DNA of 64,000 bases from DATLNF01 sp963765815. GTDB taxonomy: Bacteria; Actinomycetota; Actinomycetes; BP-191. The position numbers and the translations under genes are program-made. The stretch spans positions 1 through 64,000 of the forward strand of contig CAVXXT010000001.1 of NCBI GenBank assembly GCA_963765815.1, given 5' to 3'. This document shows, one piece after another, positions 18,557-26,831 of this stretch (position 1 is its first letter; each line of letters begins with the position of its first letter). The notes beneath the pieces are model-generated. The model saw only the letters and a list, made by a program, of their open reading frames with translations, was not told the origin of the DNA and did not search any database.

Positions 18557-21286
18557 CTAGCCGAGATCGAGCTGGGACAGCTCGCCGCGGGAGGTGACGC
18601 CAGCCTTTGCGAACACGTTGCGCAGATGGAACGCCACGGTCCGTGGCGAGACCCAGATCTGGGCGGCGACGTCCTTGTTGGAGAGCCCGGAGGCCACAAG
18701 CTGGGCGACCTTGAGCTCCGTGGGGGTCAGCAACACTTGGGTGGACACGTCTCGTTTGCGCGCCGTCGCTCCGGAGGCACGCAGCTCCGCGGTCGCACGC
18801 TCCACCAGCGCTGCAGCACGCAGGTCGTTGAAGGTCTCCAGGGCACGACGCAGGTGTTCACGAGCGTCGACACGGCGCTGGGAGCGGCGCAGCCACTCCC
18901 CGTAGGCAAGGTGGGTGCGGGCCCGGTCATAGGCGTGTCGTGCGTGCGCGTGGTGGGCGAGGGCGTCTGCAAAGAGCCGTTCGGTGTCGCCAGGCGCACT
19001 GGGCTCACCGGCCACGGCCTGCCCGTAGGCCACGGTGGCCAGTGCCCAGTCTCGGCCCGTTGCTTCGGCGAACTCCGCGAGCTCGTCGACCCATTGGCGA
19101 GCGAGGTCGGGTTCTCCGGCGCGGACGGAGGCGTCGATGCGCTCAGCTGCCGCCATCCGGGCCAGCGCAGGGACCCGCAGCTGGGAGAGATGGTGCAATG
19201 CTCCGAAGTTGTCGGCTGCGGCGGCCGCACGCGCTCCCTTGGCCCAGCGGGTCAGGTCGTGCACCGGGTCGGTGAGGATACCCAGCGGGTGGACGGCGAC
19301 GACATCCTCGAGGTCGGCCAGGAGGGTGTCGTAGTCATCCCTGCCCTGCAGGGCCGCGAGGAGCGTCAGCCAGGCCAGCGGTGGAGCCGTCAGCGCCCGC
19401 TGCCCCATGCTGGTGCCGAGCGCGAGTGCTTCCTCCGCGCTGCTGCGCACCGCGGCCCAGTCACCGGCGACGAGGTAGCCGAAACAGAGCCGCTGCAGCG
19501 CGTAGACCACACCCATGGCGGCACCCGCCTCACGAGACCTCGACAGCGCAACGGTGTAGAAGCGCTGTTGAGCCACTTCGTCACCGAGCTGCAGCGCGGC
19601 GTTGCCGAGGTTCCCGAGCACGTCGAGGTCGGTGAGCTCCTCACCCGTCACCAGTGCGAGGTCGAGCGCGGCGACGGCGCTGACCCAGTCGCCCTCGTCC
19701 GCCCGCGTCATCGCGACGAGCATCTGCTTGAGGCACGCAGTCCGCGCGGAGTCAGCCTCGGTGACGTCGGTATCGATGTCGCCGTCATCGAGGCTGACGC
19801 CCCCGTCGGCGCCATAGCTGGCCATGATCGCGGCGGCGACGGCCATCTCCAGGGCGCGTGCCGGGGCGATGTCGTGGACCGCGTGGGCGGCCTCGGTGAA
19901 GATGCGGTGCGCGTCGTTCGCCGAGCCGATGTTGACCTCGATGCGCCCCTGGAGACGCGCGATGTCGCTGAGCAGCACCGGGTCCTCCGCGAGCTGCCGC
20001 GCGGCATCGAGCAACGCTCGCGCCTGGGAGGTCTTCCCGCTGGCCCAGGCGTTGCGGGCAGCAGCCAGCGTCAGCGCGGCCCGTTGCGGGGTGAGGGTGC
20101 TCAACGTTGCCGCGCGTTGGTAGGCAGCCAGCGCTGAGACGTACCCGCCGCGTCTCTCGGCCCGGGACCCTACGAGCTCGAGGGCGGCGACGACCTCAGG
20201 GTCGGGCCCCTCAGCAGCGGCGGCGCGATGCCACGCCTCACGATCGGAGTCGCCGAGACCGGCCGAGGTGTCCGCCAGCGCGCGGTGCACCTGGCGTCGT
20301 TGCTCCCCGGTGACCGCCTGGTAGACGGCCGAACGCACGAGCGGGTGACGCACCCTGACCGATTCGCCATCGGCGATGAGGAGACCCGAGGCCACGGCTG
20401 CCTCGAGAGCCTCCTCGCTCAAGCCGAGGCCCGACGCTGCGTGGCGCAGGACGGCGAGACTGCCGGTGTCGTCTGCGGCCGCGAGCAGCAGCATCGACTG
20501 CACCGGCGACGGCAGCAACCTGCTGCGGTCGAGGAACGCCTGCTCCATCCGGGTGGTGAGGTGCAGCTGAGTCGGCAGGGGAGCGGACCCCTCGAGCTGT
20601 CTCGTGCTGAGCCCGGTCGGCAGCTCCAGCAGCGCCAGCGGGTTGCCGCCGCTCTCCGCGATGAGTCGCTCGGTCACCTCTGGCGCGGTTGCGTCTCCCA
20701 GCCGTTCGTCGAGGAGCTGCCGGGCAGCCTGCGGGTCGAGCCCGACCAGCCGTAGCTCGTCCACGTCGACCGGACGGAACGGTGTCGCTACTCCGTCGCG
20801 GGCCGAGAACACCAGGAGCACCCGGTCCGCACCAAGTCGCCGAGCGCAGAACAGCAAGGCGTCCACGCTCGCGGGATCCAGCCAGTGCGCGTCCTCGACG
20901 ACGCACAGCACGGGGGCCTCCTCGGCTGCTGCGGTCAGCATCGACAGCGTCGCAATCGCCACCAGGAACGGCTCGATCGCGGGACCGCCCTCCTCGCCAA
21001 ACGCAACCCGCAACGCCCGAGCCTGTGGGTCAGGGAGGTCCTCACGAAGCCGCATCACCGGCAGCAGCAGCCGATGCAGGGCCGCGAACGCCAACGGGGC
21101 CTCGGCCTCCACCCCCTGGGTGCGCAGCACCAACGCCTCGCCTGCATCAGCGACCAGCGCTTCGAGAAGCGCCGACTTTCCAACACCGGGCTCGCCGTGG
21201 ACGACCAGGCTGGCCGAGGACCCGTGGCGGGCCTGTTCGAGGAGCCCGGCCAGGTGCGCGGTCTCGACGTCGCGACCGACAAGCAC
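18557..21286 (-). CDS. Large ATP-binding LuxR (LAL) transcriptional regulator
   Basis: 909 residues. The N-terminal P-loop domain has VGRDVETAHLAGLLEQA, Walker A GEPGVGKSALLEAL and Walker B VLCVVEDAHWLD. A long TPR-like helical region follows (about residues 350-840), and the C-terminus has a LuxR helix-turn-helix (LTPTELKVAQLVASGLSNKD, VSPRTVAFHLRNVFAKAG). LAL proteins are MalT-like signal-gated activators. It is divergent from the DJ-1 gene and lies upstream of, and on the same strand as, the hydrolase-MFS-CubicO genes, so it is the likely regulator of that block. GTG 21286 is supported by TACGGT 6 nt upstream. A short gap (about 100 nt) separates it from the hydrolase. Confidence 0.88.
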   Translation of the reverse strand: MLVGRDVETAHLAGLLEQARHGSSASLVVHGEPGVGKSALLEALVADAGEALVLRTQGVEAEAPLAFAALHRLLLPVMRLREDLPDPQARALRVAFGEEGGPAIEPFLVAIATLSMLTAAAEEAPVLCVVEDAHWLDPASVDALLFCARRLGADRVLLVFSARDGVATPFRPVDVDELRLVGLDPQAARQLLDERLGDATAPEVTERLIAESGGNPLALLELPTGLSTRQLEGSAPLPTQLHLTTRMEQAFLDRSRLLPSPVQSMLLLAAADDTGSLAVLRHAASGLGLSEEALEAAVASGLLIADGESVRVRHPLVRSAVYQAVTGEQRRQVHRALADTSAGLGDSDREAWHRAAAAEGPDPEVVAALELVGSRAERRGGYVSALAAYQRAATLSTLTPQRAALTLAAARNAWASGKTSQARALLDAARQLAEDPVLLSDIARLQGRIEVNIGSANDAHRIFTEAAHAVHDIAPARALEMAVAAAIMASYGADGGVSLDDGDIDTDVTEADSARTACLKQMLVAMTRADEGDWVSAVAALDLALVTGEELTDLDVLGNLGNAALQLGDEVAQQRFYTVALSRSREAGAAMGVVYALQRLCFGYLVAGDWAAVRSSAEEALALGTSMGQRALTAPPLAWLTLLAALQGRDDYDTLLADLEDVVAVHPLGILTDPVHDLTRWAKGARAAAAADNFGALHHLSQLRVPALARMAAAERIDASVRAGEPDLARQWVDELAEFAEATGRDWALATVAYGQAVAGEPSAPGDTERLFADALAHHAHARHAYDRARTHLAYGEWLRRSQRRVDAREHLRRALETFNDLRAAALVERATAELRASGATARKRDVSTQVLLTPTELKVAQLVASGLSNKDVAAQIWVSPRTVAFHLRNVFAKAGVTSRGELSQLDLG

Positions 21287-21380
21287 GAGGCGACCGTACT
21301 ACTGGAGCGGAGCAGGCAACTGCGGGAAACCCGGCGCTTTGGCCGGGGCGAACGACAGAGGGGAAGGGCAGGCTCAGGGC

Positions 21381-22019
21381 ATGCCCACCCCATCCCACCT
21401 CGACACCGTGAGCGTCGAAGATGCTTGCGCTCAGCGCCGCATCGGACTCTTGCTCTTCGATGGCGTCGAGGAGCTGGACGCCGTCGGCCCCTGGGAGGTC
21501 CTTGCGTACTGGACGCGGCACCACCCGGAGGACGGCTGGAGCATCACCTGCCTGTCGGCCGATGGTGCCGACGTCATCGGCGCGAAGAACCTCGTCCTGG
21601 GTGCCCACCACTCCCTCGACGATGCCCCGCCCTTGGACGTCCTCATTCACCCTGGCGGCCACGGCACCCGTCGCCTCCTGCGCGATCCGGAGCACCTGAG
21701 CTGGGTCCGCAAGCAGCGTGCCACCGTCCCGCTGATGGCGTCGGTGTGCACCGGAAGTCTCGTCTACGCAGCAGCCGGACTGCTGAAGGGTCGGCCCGCG
21801 ACCACCCACTGGGCCTCACTCAACCTGCTCTGCGAGATCGACCCGACGGTGATCACCGATGTCGACGCACGGTTCGTCGACGACGACGACCTGCTCACCA
21901 GCGCCGGCGTCTCCGCAGGCATCGACATGGCCCTGCACCTAGTCGCCCGCCTCGCCGGAGTCGAGCGCGCCCGCGAGGTGCGCCGCGGCATCCAGTACGA
22001 CCCCCACCCACCCATCTGA
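21381..22019 (+). CDS. DJ-1/PfpI family protein
   Basis: 212 residues. RIGLLLFDGVEELDAVGPWE opens the domain, followed by DVLIHPGGHGTRRLL, the nucleophile elbow MASVCTGSLVYAAAGLL with Cys near residue 126, TTHWASLNLLCEI and VSAGIDMALHLVARLAG. This matches the ThiJ/PfpI subgroup that includes isonitrile hydratases and amidase domains of AraC regulators, but there is no DNA-binding domain here. The reaction is therefore uncertain (isonitrile hydratase-like or glyoxalase-like). It is transcribed divergently from the LAL regulator. Its stop is 50 nt from the point where RecQ homology on the opposite strand ceases. Confidence 0.82.
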   Translation: MPTPSHLDTVSVEDACAQRRIGLLLFDGVEELDAVGPWEVLAYWTRHHPEDGWSITCLSADGADVIGAKNLVLGAHHSLDDAPPLDVLIHPGGHGTRRLLRDPEHLSWVRKQRATVPLMASVCTGSLVYAAAGLLKGRPATTHWASLNLLCEIDPTVITDVDARFVDDDDLLTSAGVSAGIDMALHLVARLAGVERAREVRRGIQYDPHPPI

Positions 22020-23860
22020 CTGCGCCCGAGGTGCACGCCAGGCGCACTCATGGAACGCAGTGCGTTCCGTCCGCGCTGCGACGGCATCGCGACGACTCCG
22101 GCCGGGCGCTGCGCCCAGTCCCACGCGGCGAGGACGGCGATCGCCGCGCGCACGACGTCGTCCGGTACGACGGCATCGGGAGCATCCGCTGCCAGCAGCG
22201 GGCGCAGCCGGTCGGCGATGCCGAGGTCGGTGAGCCGCGCGATCGCCCGGCCCGGCTCCGCCGCAAGCAGCGGGTCGATCTTCCCCTTGCGCTCGATGCC
22301 GACCGCGTCGAGCCCGCTCGGCCACATGGCGCGCGGCGCGATCTCCACCCCCGGCCGGCCGAGCGCGTCCTGTGCCGCGCGCAGCGACGCCTCCGACACG
22401 GCGGTCGGCCACGGCTCGCCCCTGCAGCTGTCGCACCGCCCGCACGGCTCGGCGCCGGGGTCGTCGAGCTGCTCGCGCAGGAACTGCATGCGGCACATGT
22501 CCGTGCGCAGGTAGTCGAGCATCGCGCGCTGCTCGCTGCTGCGGGTCTGCGCGACCTTCGCGTAGCGCTCTGCGTCGTACGCCCAGTCCTGCCCGGTCGC
22601 GACCCAGCCGCCGCTGACCCGGCGTACCGCGCCGTCGACGTCGAGCACCTTGAGCATCATCTCGAGCCGGGTACGGCGCAGGTCGACGTGCGGCTCGAGT
22701 GCGGCGGTCGACAGCGGCCGCCCGGCGGACGCGAGCACGTCGAGCGCTAGGCGCACCTGGTCTTCGGGCGGGAAGGCCAGTGAGGCGAAGTAGCGCCAGA
22801 TCGCCTGGTCCTCCGCGCCGGGCAGCAGCAGCACCTCGGCCCGCTCGACGCCGCGGCCGGCGCGGCCGACCTGCTGGTAGTAGGCGATCGGCGACTGCGG
22901 CGCGCCGAGGTGCACGACGAAGCCGAGGTCGGGCTTGTCGAAGCCCATGCCGAGCGCCGACGTCGCGACCAGCGCCTTCACCTCGTTGCGCAGCAGCTGC
23001 TCCTCAGCGCTGCGCCGCTCGGCGTCGTCGGTCTGCCCCGAGTACGCCGCGACTGTGTGGCCACGTGATCGCAGGAACGCCGCGGTGTCCTGCGCCCCAG
23101 CGACTGTGAGCGTGTAGACGATGCCGGAGCCGGGCAGCGCCGGCAGCTGGTCGGCGAGCCACGCCAGGCGGTGCGCGGGGGAGGGGAGCGAGACGACGGC
23201 GAGGCGCAGGCTGTCGCGCTCGAGCGACCCGCGCAGCACCACGACGTCCGCGGTGCCGAGCTGCTCGGCGACGTCGTCGACGACGCGCGCGTTGGCGGTC
23301 GCGGTGGTGGCCAGCACCGGCGTACCGGCGGGCAGGTCGCGCATCAGGTGGCGCAGCCGGCGGTAGTCGGGCCGGAAGTCGTGGCCCCAGTCGGAGATGC
23401 AGTGCGCCTCGTCGACGACGAGCAGCCCGGCGGTCGCGGCGAGCTGGGGGAGGACGGCGTCGCGGAAGCCCGGGTTGTTCAGCCGCTCCGGGCTGACGAG
23501 CAGCACGTCGACCTCGCCGGCGTTGACGCGGCCGATGACGTCGTCCCACTCCTCGATGTTGGCGGAGTTGATGGTGACGGCGCGGATTCCCGCGCGCTCA
23601 GCGGCGGCGATCTGGTTGCGCATCAGCGCGAGCAGCGGGCTGACGATGACGGTCGGGCCGGCGCCCTGCTTCCGCAGGAGCGACGTCGCGACGAAGTAGA
23701 CGGCCGACTTGCCCCAGCCGGTTCGCTGCACGACCAGCGCTCGGCTGCGGTCGACGACCAGCGCGCGGATCGCCGTCCACTGGTCGTCGCGCAGCACGGC
23801 GTCGGAGCCGGCGAGGTCGCGCAGCACCCGGGTGGCGTCGTCGTACAGCGGCTCGGTCAT
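21764..23860 (-). CDS. recQ: RecQ family ATP-dependent DNA helicase, C-terminus lost
   Basis: SF2 motifs are complete: RDDQWTAIRALVVDRSRALV, Walker A QRTGWGKSAVYF, SPLLALMRNQ, DEAHCISDWGHDFRPDY, ATTATANARV, and motif VI YYQQVGRAGRG. A zinc-binding CGRCDSC follows. RecQ unwinds 3'-to-5' in recombination and replication repair. Recognisable homology ends near 22075 (AGVVAMPS). Beyond that the frame has no stop of its own and runs antisense through the DJ-1 gene to 21764, encoding unrelated residues. Actinobacterial relatives usually carry roughly 100-150 more residues after this point, so the gene appears 3'-truncated. ATG 23860 is preceded by CATGCT 7 nt upstream. Confidence 0.75.
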   Translation of the reverse strand: MTEPLYDDATRVLRDLAGSDAVLRDDQWTAIRALVVDRSRALVVQRTGWGKSAVYFVATSLLRKQGAGPTVIVSPLLALMRNQIAAAERAGIRAVTINSANIEEWDDVIGRVNAGEVDVLLVSPERLNNPGFRDAVLPQLAATAGLLVVDEAHCISDWGHDFRPDYRRLRHLMRDLPAGTPVLATTATANARVVDDVAEQLGTADVVVLRGSLERDSLRLAVVSLPSPAHRLAWLADQLPALPGSGIVYTLTVAGAQDTAAFLRSRGHTVAAYSGQTDDAERRSAEEQLLRNEVKALVATSALGMGFDKPDLGFVVHLGAPQSPIAYYQQVGRAGRGVERAEVLLLPGAEDQAIWRYFASLAFPPEDQVRLALDVLASAGRPLSTAALEPHVDLRRTRLEMMLKVLDVDGAVRRVSGGWVATGQDWAYDAERYAKVAQTRSSEQRAMLDYLRTDMCRMQFLREQLDDPGAEPCGRCDSCRGEPWPTAVSEASLRAAQDALGRPGVEIAPRAMWPSGLDAVGIERKGKIDPLLAAEPGRAIARLTDLGIADRLRPLLAADAPDAVVPDDVVRAAIAVLAAWDWAQRPAGVVAMPSQRGRNALRSMSAPGVHLGRSQMGGWGSYWMPRRTSRARSTPARRATRCRAMSMPAETPALVSRSSSSTNRASTSVITVGSISQSRLSEAQWVVAGRPFSSPAAA
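22029..22070. repeat. Palindromic junction sequence between DJ-1 and truncated recQ
   Basis: GGAACGCA and TGCGTTCC are separated by one base, and overlapping arms CGCACT/AGTGCG lie alongside. The sequence begins just after the DJ-1 stop, exactly where RecQ homology is lost. It may be a terminator or a scar of the rearrangement. Confidence 0.45.
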
Positions 23861-23903
23861 GCGCGACAGCATGGCCCCCCGCTCTGACACGCCCTCGCCC
23901 TCC

Positions 23904-23956
23904 CGAACTATGTCCGGATCTGAGACAACTTCGTGCTCAGCGGTGCCCAGAGTTCG
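23904..23956. repeat. 53-nt nested palindrome, copy E1
   Basis: Ends CGAACT/AGTTCG are symmetric around a 53-nt unit. It shares the 13-mer ATGTCCGGATCTG and the overall length with copy E2 at 31589, and on the other strand has GAGCACG at positions 19-25, as in E2 and E4. The pgaC stop codon lies inside it. Confidence 0.6.
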
Positions 23957-25301
23957 CGGCGGGGCTGACGCCGGCTCTGACTTCGGATCCGGCCGGCGCG
24001 GTCCGCTGGGCCGGGACGGCGACCGGGAGGCGTAGGACGACGTCGGGCCGCACCGTGCTCCAGAGCGCGACCTGCTGCGGTGTGCGCAGCAGCGCCGGGA
24101 TCGACGAGCGGACGGTGACGATCGCCATCATCATCCAGTAGACGAGCGGGTAGATCGGGGCGAGCGCGAGCGACCGGCGCACGGTCGGGTCGTACTTCGC
24201 GTCGACCCGTACGCCGACGGTCAGCTGCACGATCGAGGCGAGCGCGAGGTAGACCGCCCACGAGTTGGGCCGCAGCGAGACCGCCGGCAGCAGCGCGCCG
24301 AAGGCCAGGCAGAGAAGCCACACGGCGACGGTCGCGACGAACACGTGGGCCCACAGCACCGACAGGGCTGCCTCGACGTAGACCGGCCAGTGCCGGCGGT
24401 TCTTCCACGAGACGAGCACGCCGGAGTGCCGGCGCAGCACCTGAGCGAGGCCGCTGGTCCAGCGCCGGCGCTGTCGCCACAGCGCCTTCCAGTCCGACGG
24501 CACAGTCATGTCGACGAGGGCGCGCGGCTCGTAGCGCACGTCGTAGAAGCGCCGCTGCAGCCGCCAGGTCAGCTCGATGTCCTCGGTGGCCATCGACGGG
24601 TCGAACAGCCCGACGTCGCGCAGCGCGCTGAGCCGGAACGCACTGATGACCCCCGACACGGTCATCACCCGACCCCAGACGACCTGCGCGCGGCGGATCA
24701 GCGACACGATCGAGGTGAACTCCAGCGTCTGCAGCTCTGTGCAGAGGTTCTCCCGGTTGGCGACGCGCGGGTTGCCGGTGACGGCGCCGACCCGCGGCAG
24801 CCGGACGAAGTGCGCGGCGATGAACCGCAGCGCATCCGCGTGCAGCCGCGCGTCCGCGTCGACGATCAGGACGACCTCGCCGCGCACCAGTGGCAGCGCG
24901 TCGTTCATCGCCATCGCCTTGCCCTCGTTGCGCTCCTTGCGCAGCAGCCCGAACCGCGGGTCGTGCCGGGCGAAGCGCCGCGCGATCGCGGCGGTGCCGT
25001 CGGGCGAGCCGTCGTCGATGACGATCACCTCGTACTTCGGGTAGTCGAGCGCGATGAGCGACTGCAGCGCGCGCTCGAGCCCGGCCTCCTCGCGGTACGC
25101 CGGCACCAGAATCGACACCATCGGCAGCTGGTCGTCCGGGATGTCGTAGAAGGCGTCGTCGGCGCCGCGCTCGCGGTTGCGGACGAACATGCCGGCGCTC
25201 GCGACCCACATCGCCGCAGTGACCAGCGGGTAGAACGCGACGAACACCAGAGCCACGCCGAAGGCGTGGCTCTGCGCGATGACGCTGAGGACGGATCTCA
25301 C
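23937..25301 (-). CDS. PgaC-like family 2 glycosyltransferase (poly-N-acetylglucosamine synthase type)
   Basis: 454 residues. Two N-terminal helices precede the GT-A domain: VSILVPAYREEAGLERAL, VIVIDDGSPDGTAA, DADARLHADAL, STATEDIELTWRL-like SMATEDIELTWRL, and the QRRRW processivity motif. Four C-terminal helices follow. Processive GT2 synthases of this class make beta-1,6-GlcNAc, hyaluronan or cellulose-like polymers and export them through the membrane. The small membrane gene directly upstream (1-nt gap) could be an accessory subunit in the position of PgaD, but no deacetylase or exporter is adjacent. The last residues (SPAANSGHR) and the stop come from palindrome E1, implying the 3' end was remodelled. 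Confidence 0.82.
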   Translation of the reverse strand: MRSVLSVIAQSHAFGVALVFVAFYPLVTAAMWVASAGMFVRNRERGADDAFYDIPDDQLPMVSILVPAYREEAGLERALQSLIALDYPKYEVIVIDDGSPDGTAAIARRFARHDPRFGLLRKERNEGKAMAMNDALPLVRGEVVLIVDADARLHADALRFIAAHFVRLPRVGAVTGNPRVANRENLCTELQTLEFTSIVSLIRRAQVVWGRVMTVSGVISAFRLSALRDVGLFDPSMATEDIELTWRLQRRFYDVRYEPRALVDMTVPSDWKALWRQRRRWTSGLAQVLRRHSGVLVSWKNRRHWPVYVEAALSVLWAHVFVATVAVWLLCLAFGALLPAVSLRPNSWAVYLALASIVQLTVGVRVDAKYDPTVRRSLALAPIYPLVYWMMMAIVTVRSSIPALLRTPQQVALWSTVRPDVVLRLPVAVPAQRTAPAGSEVRAGVSPAANSGHR

Positions 25302-25302
25302 G

Positions 25303-25659
25303 TCACACGTAGATCTTCGCCCGGCCGACGGTCATCAGCACGACCTCGCGGCCGGCGCAGCCCTGGTCGATATTGCCGAACACGTGCCGGCCCAGCCGGT
25401 CGTGGGTCCACTCGGTCGAGTCGATGTGCCGAGCCCGGCGCGTGCCGCGCTCGCGGTAGATCCGGCGGTTGTACCGGACCCAGACGACGACGATGACGTA
25501 CGTCGCGACCAGAGTCGCCGGCCCGATCGACAGCGGCGTCCTCGCCGGGATCCCGCCGCGGCGGTCGGCGTCGTACGCCGCGATCGCGAACGCCAGCCAG
25601 CCCAGCACGCCGGCGATGAAGATGCGGATACGTGGGTGTCCGTCACGGTTCGGGGCCAT
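25303..25659 (-). CDS. Small membrane protein, possible accessory subunit of the GT2 synthase
   Basis: 118 residues with two helices (IRIFIAGVLGWLAFAIAAY and PATLVATYVIVVVWVRYN), then a basic cytosolic loop and a polar C-terminus (HVFGNIDQGCAGREVVLMTV). I do not recognise the family. It ends one base before the pgaC-like ATG, so the pair is co-transcribed and probably co-translated. Its size and topology fit an auxiliary subunit, but there is no sequence evidence for PgaD itself. Confidence 0.6.
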   Translation of the reverse strand: MAPNRDGHPRIRIFIAGVLGWLAFAIAAYDADRRGGIPARTPLSIGPATLVATYVIVVVWVRYNRRIYRERGTRRARHIDSTEWTHDRLGRHVFGNIDQGCAGREVVLMTVGRAKIYV

Positions 25660-25690
25660 GTGGTCACAGTGCGTGAACCCCGGCCTGGGG

Positions 25691-25726
25691 ATCTATGGCG
25701 AGCCGGGATGATTCGTCGCCATAGAT
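25691..25726. terminator. Hairpin with 11-bp perfect stem
   Basis: ATCTATGGCGA pairs with TCGCCATAGAT across a 14-nt loop, between the gene at 25829-26317 and the 25659 start, both on the minus strand. It could end the upstream transcript or be an operator for the synthase operon. Confidence 0.5.
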
Positions 25727-25828
25727 GTGACTACGGCGAGTAGCTCACCCCACCGACCACGTCGTCTCCGCGACGTGCCGAGGCGCGGTCTGCGTGGCCG
25801 GCTGAGCGCGCGGGATCGGTTCCCGCGG

Positions 25829-26317
25829 TCACTGCTCGATCGTGTCGAGGATGACCGTCGTGGTGCTGACGACGCGGCCGGCGACGGTCGACGTGTAGCG
25901 CACCGGCATGCCGGGGGAGTCGGTCGCGAACCAGAAGGTGTCGACCTCCTCGCCGTCGGTGACCGTGTAGCGGAGGCAGTCGAGCGGCCCAAGTGGGTTC
26001 TCTATCTGCTCCGGCACGATCTCGGTGCGCTCGGCCGGAAACGACGCGTGCCGCTGCAGGTCGAGCCACGCCACTCGCTGCCGCTCGACCGGACCCGGTG
26101 TCCCGTCGTCCGACAGCAGCGCGCGCTCGACTGTGGCGCCCTCGGTGTCGCAGTCGACGAACCGGATGCGCCGTACGACGGCTGGCTCGCCGTCGGACTC
26201 GACCCGCACGTGCTTCACCCGTCCGCCCGTGGACCGCGCGCGGATCTGCTCCGCCGTGAACGGCGTCGGCGCGTGGCCGGGATCGAGGACGTGAGGGTCG
26301 GAGTCGGCGGCAGCCAT
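25829..26317 (-). CDS. Conserved hypothetical protein
   Basis: 162 residues, soluble, acidic, with no signal peptide or membrane helix. PFTAEQIRARSTGGRVKHVR and ENPLGPLDCLRYTVTDGEEV, DTFWFATDSPGMPVRYTSTV suggest a beta-rich fold of the kind seen in DUF3108-like proteins, but I cannot assign a family. The start lies 6 nt after the stop of the NTF2-like gene, so they form a two-gene operon. Confidence 0.6.
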   Translation of the reverse strand: MAAADSDPHVLDPGHAPTPFTAEQIRARSTGGRVKHVRVESDGEPAVVRRIRFVDCDTEGATVERALLSDDGTPGPVERQRVAWLDLQRHASFPAERTEIVPEQIENPLGPLDCLRYTVTDGEEVDTFWFATDSPGMPVRYTSTVAGRVVSTTTVILDTIEQ

Positions 26318-26323
26318 GCCGGG

Positions 26324-26722
26324 CTACTTCGCGGCCGCGGGCTCGGCGCCGTGCAGCATGGCGATCCGCAGCGCGCCGCAGTCCTCGAACGCCACCCCGG
26401 TGAACCGGTACGGCGTGCGGTGATCGTCGGTCCCCTTCGTCTCCACTACCGAGCCGTCGGCGAGGAACCACACGACCGAGTCGCGCTGCCGGGTGGCGAC
26501 GTGATCCCAGTCCCAGCGGAAGCCGATCGGTCGCGCGTAGAGGTGGCGGAAGAACGCCTCCAGCTCATCCCATCCGGTGGCCGACTCGCCCGCCTCGGAC
26601 CCGAGCAGCAGCACGTCGGCAGCGCGGTCGAACAGCGCGAGCGACGCATCGAGGTCGCGCCCCGACACGGCTTTGCCCAGCTCGATCAGCAGCCCGTGCA
26701 CGGCGGTGTCCAGAGGATTCAT
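26324..26722 (-). CDS. NTF2-like (SnoaL/DUF4440-type) protein
   Basis: About 132 residues. LIELGKAVSGRDLDASLALF and ADVLLLGSEAGESATGWDEL, EAFFRHLYARPIGFRWDWD and VVWFLADGSVVETKGTDDHR fit the cone-shaped alpha+beta NTF2/SnoaL fold, used for steroid isomerases, polyketide cyclases and small-ligand binding. No catalytic residues can be assigned with confidence. The starts GTG 26737, ATG 26734 and ATG 26722 are all in frame; I list 26722, which gives the usual N-terminus (NPLDTAVHGLL). It leads the operon with the gene at 25829. Confidence 0.65.
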   Translation of the reverse strand: MNPLDTAVHGLLIELGKAVSGRDLDASLALFDRAADVLLLGSEAGESATGWDELEAFFRHLYARPIGFRWDWDHVATRQRDSVVWFLADGSVVETKGTDDHRTPYRFTGVAFEDCGALRIAMLHGAEPAAAK

Positions 26723-26758
26723 GCCGCCCATCATCACCCGTCACCCGTGCCGTCCGCG

Positions 26759-26811
26759 CGATCTGTGTCCGGTCCCACGCGCGACGTCGCGGCGCCGGCG
26801 GACACAGAATG
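26759..26811. repeat. 53-nt nested palindrome, copy E3
   Basis: Arms TCTGTGTCCG/CGGACACAGA (10 bp) flank an inner palindrome CGCGACGTCGCG. Outer 13-mers match those of E4 (34056) in reverse orientation almost perfectly (left 13/13, right 12/13). It lies 21 nt past the stop of the ceramidase-like gene. Confidence 0.7.
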
Positions 26812-26831
26812 GCTGGCGCCAGCGCCCTGAG

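Noticed and set aside
13502..22070. A complete genomic island with integrase
   Set aside because: No integrase, excisionase or second att copy is visible, so the right boundary is inferred only from the recQ break.
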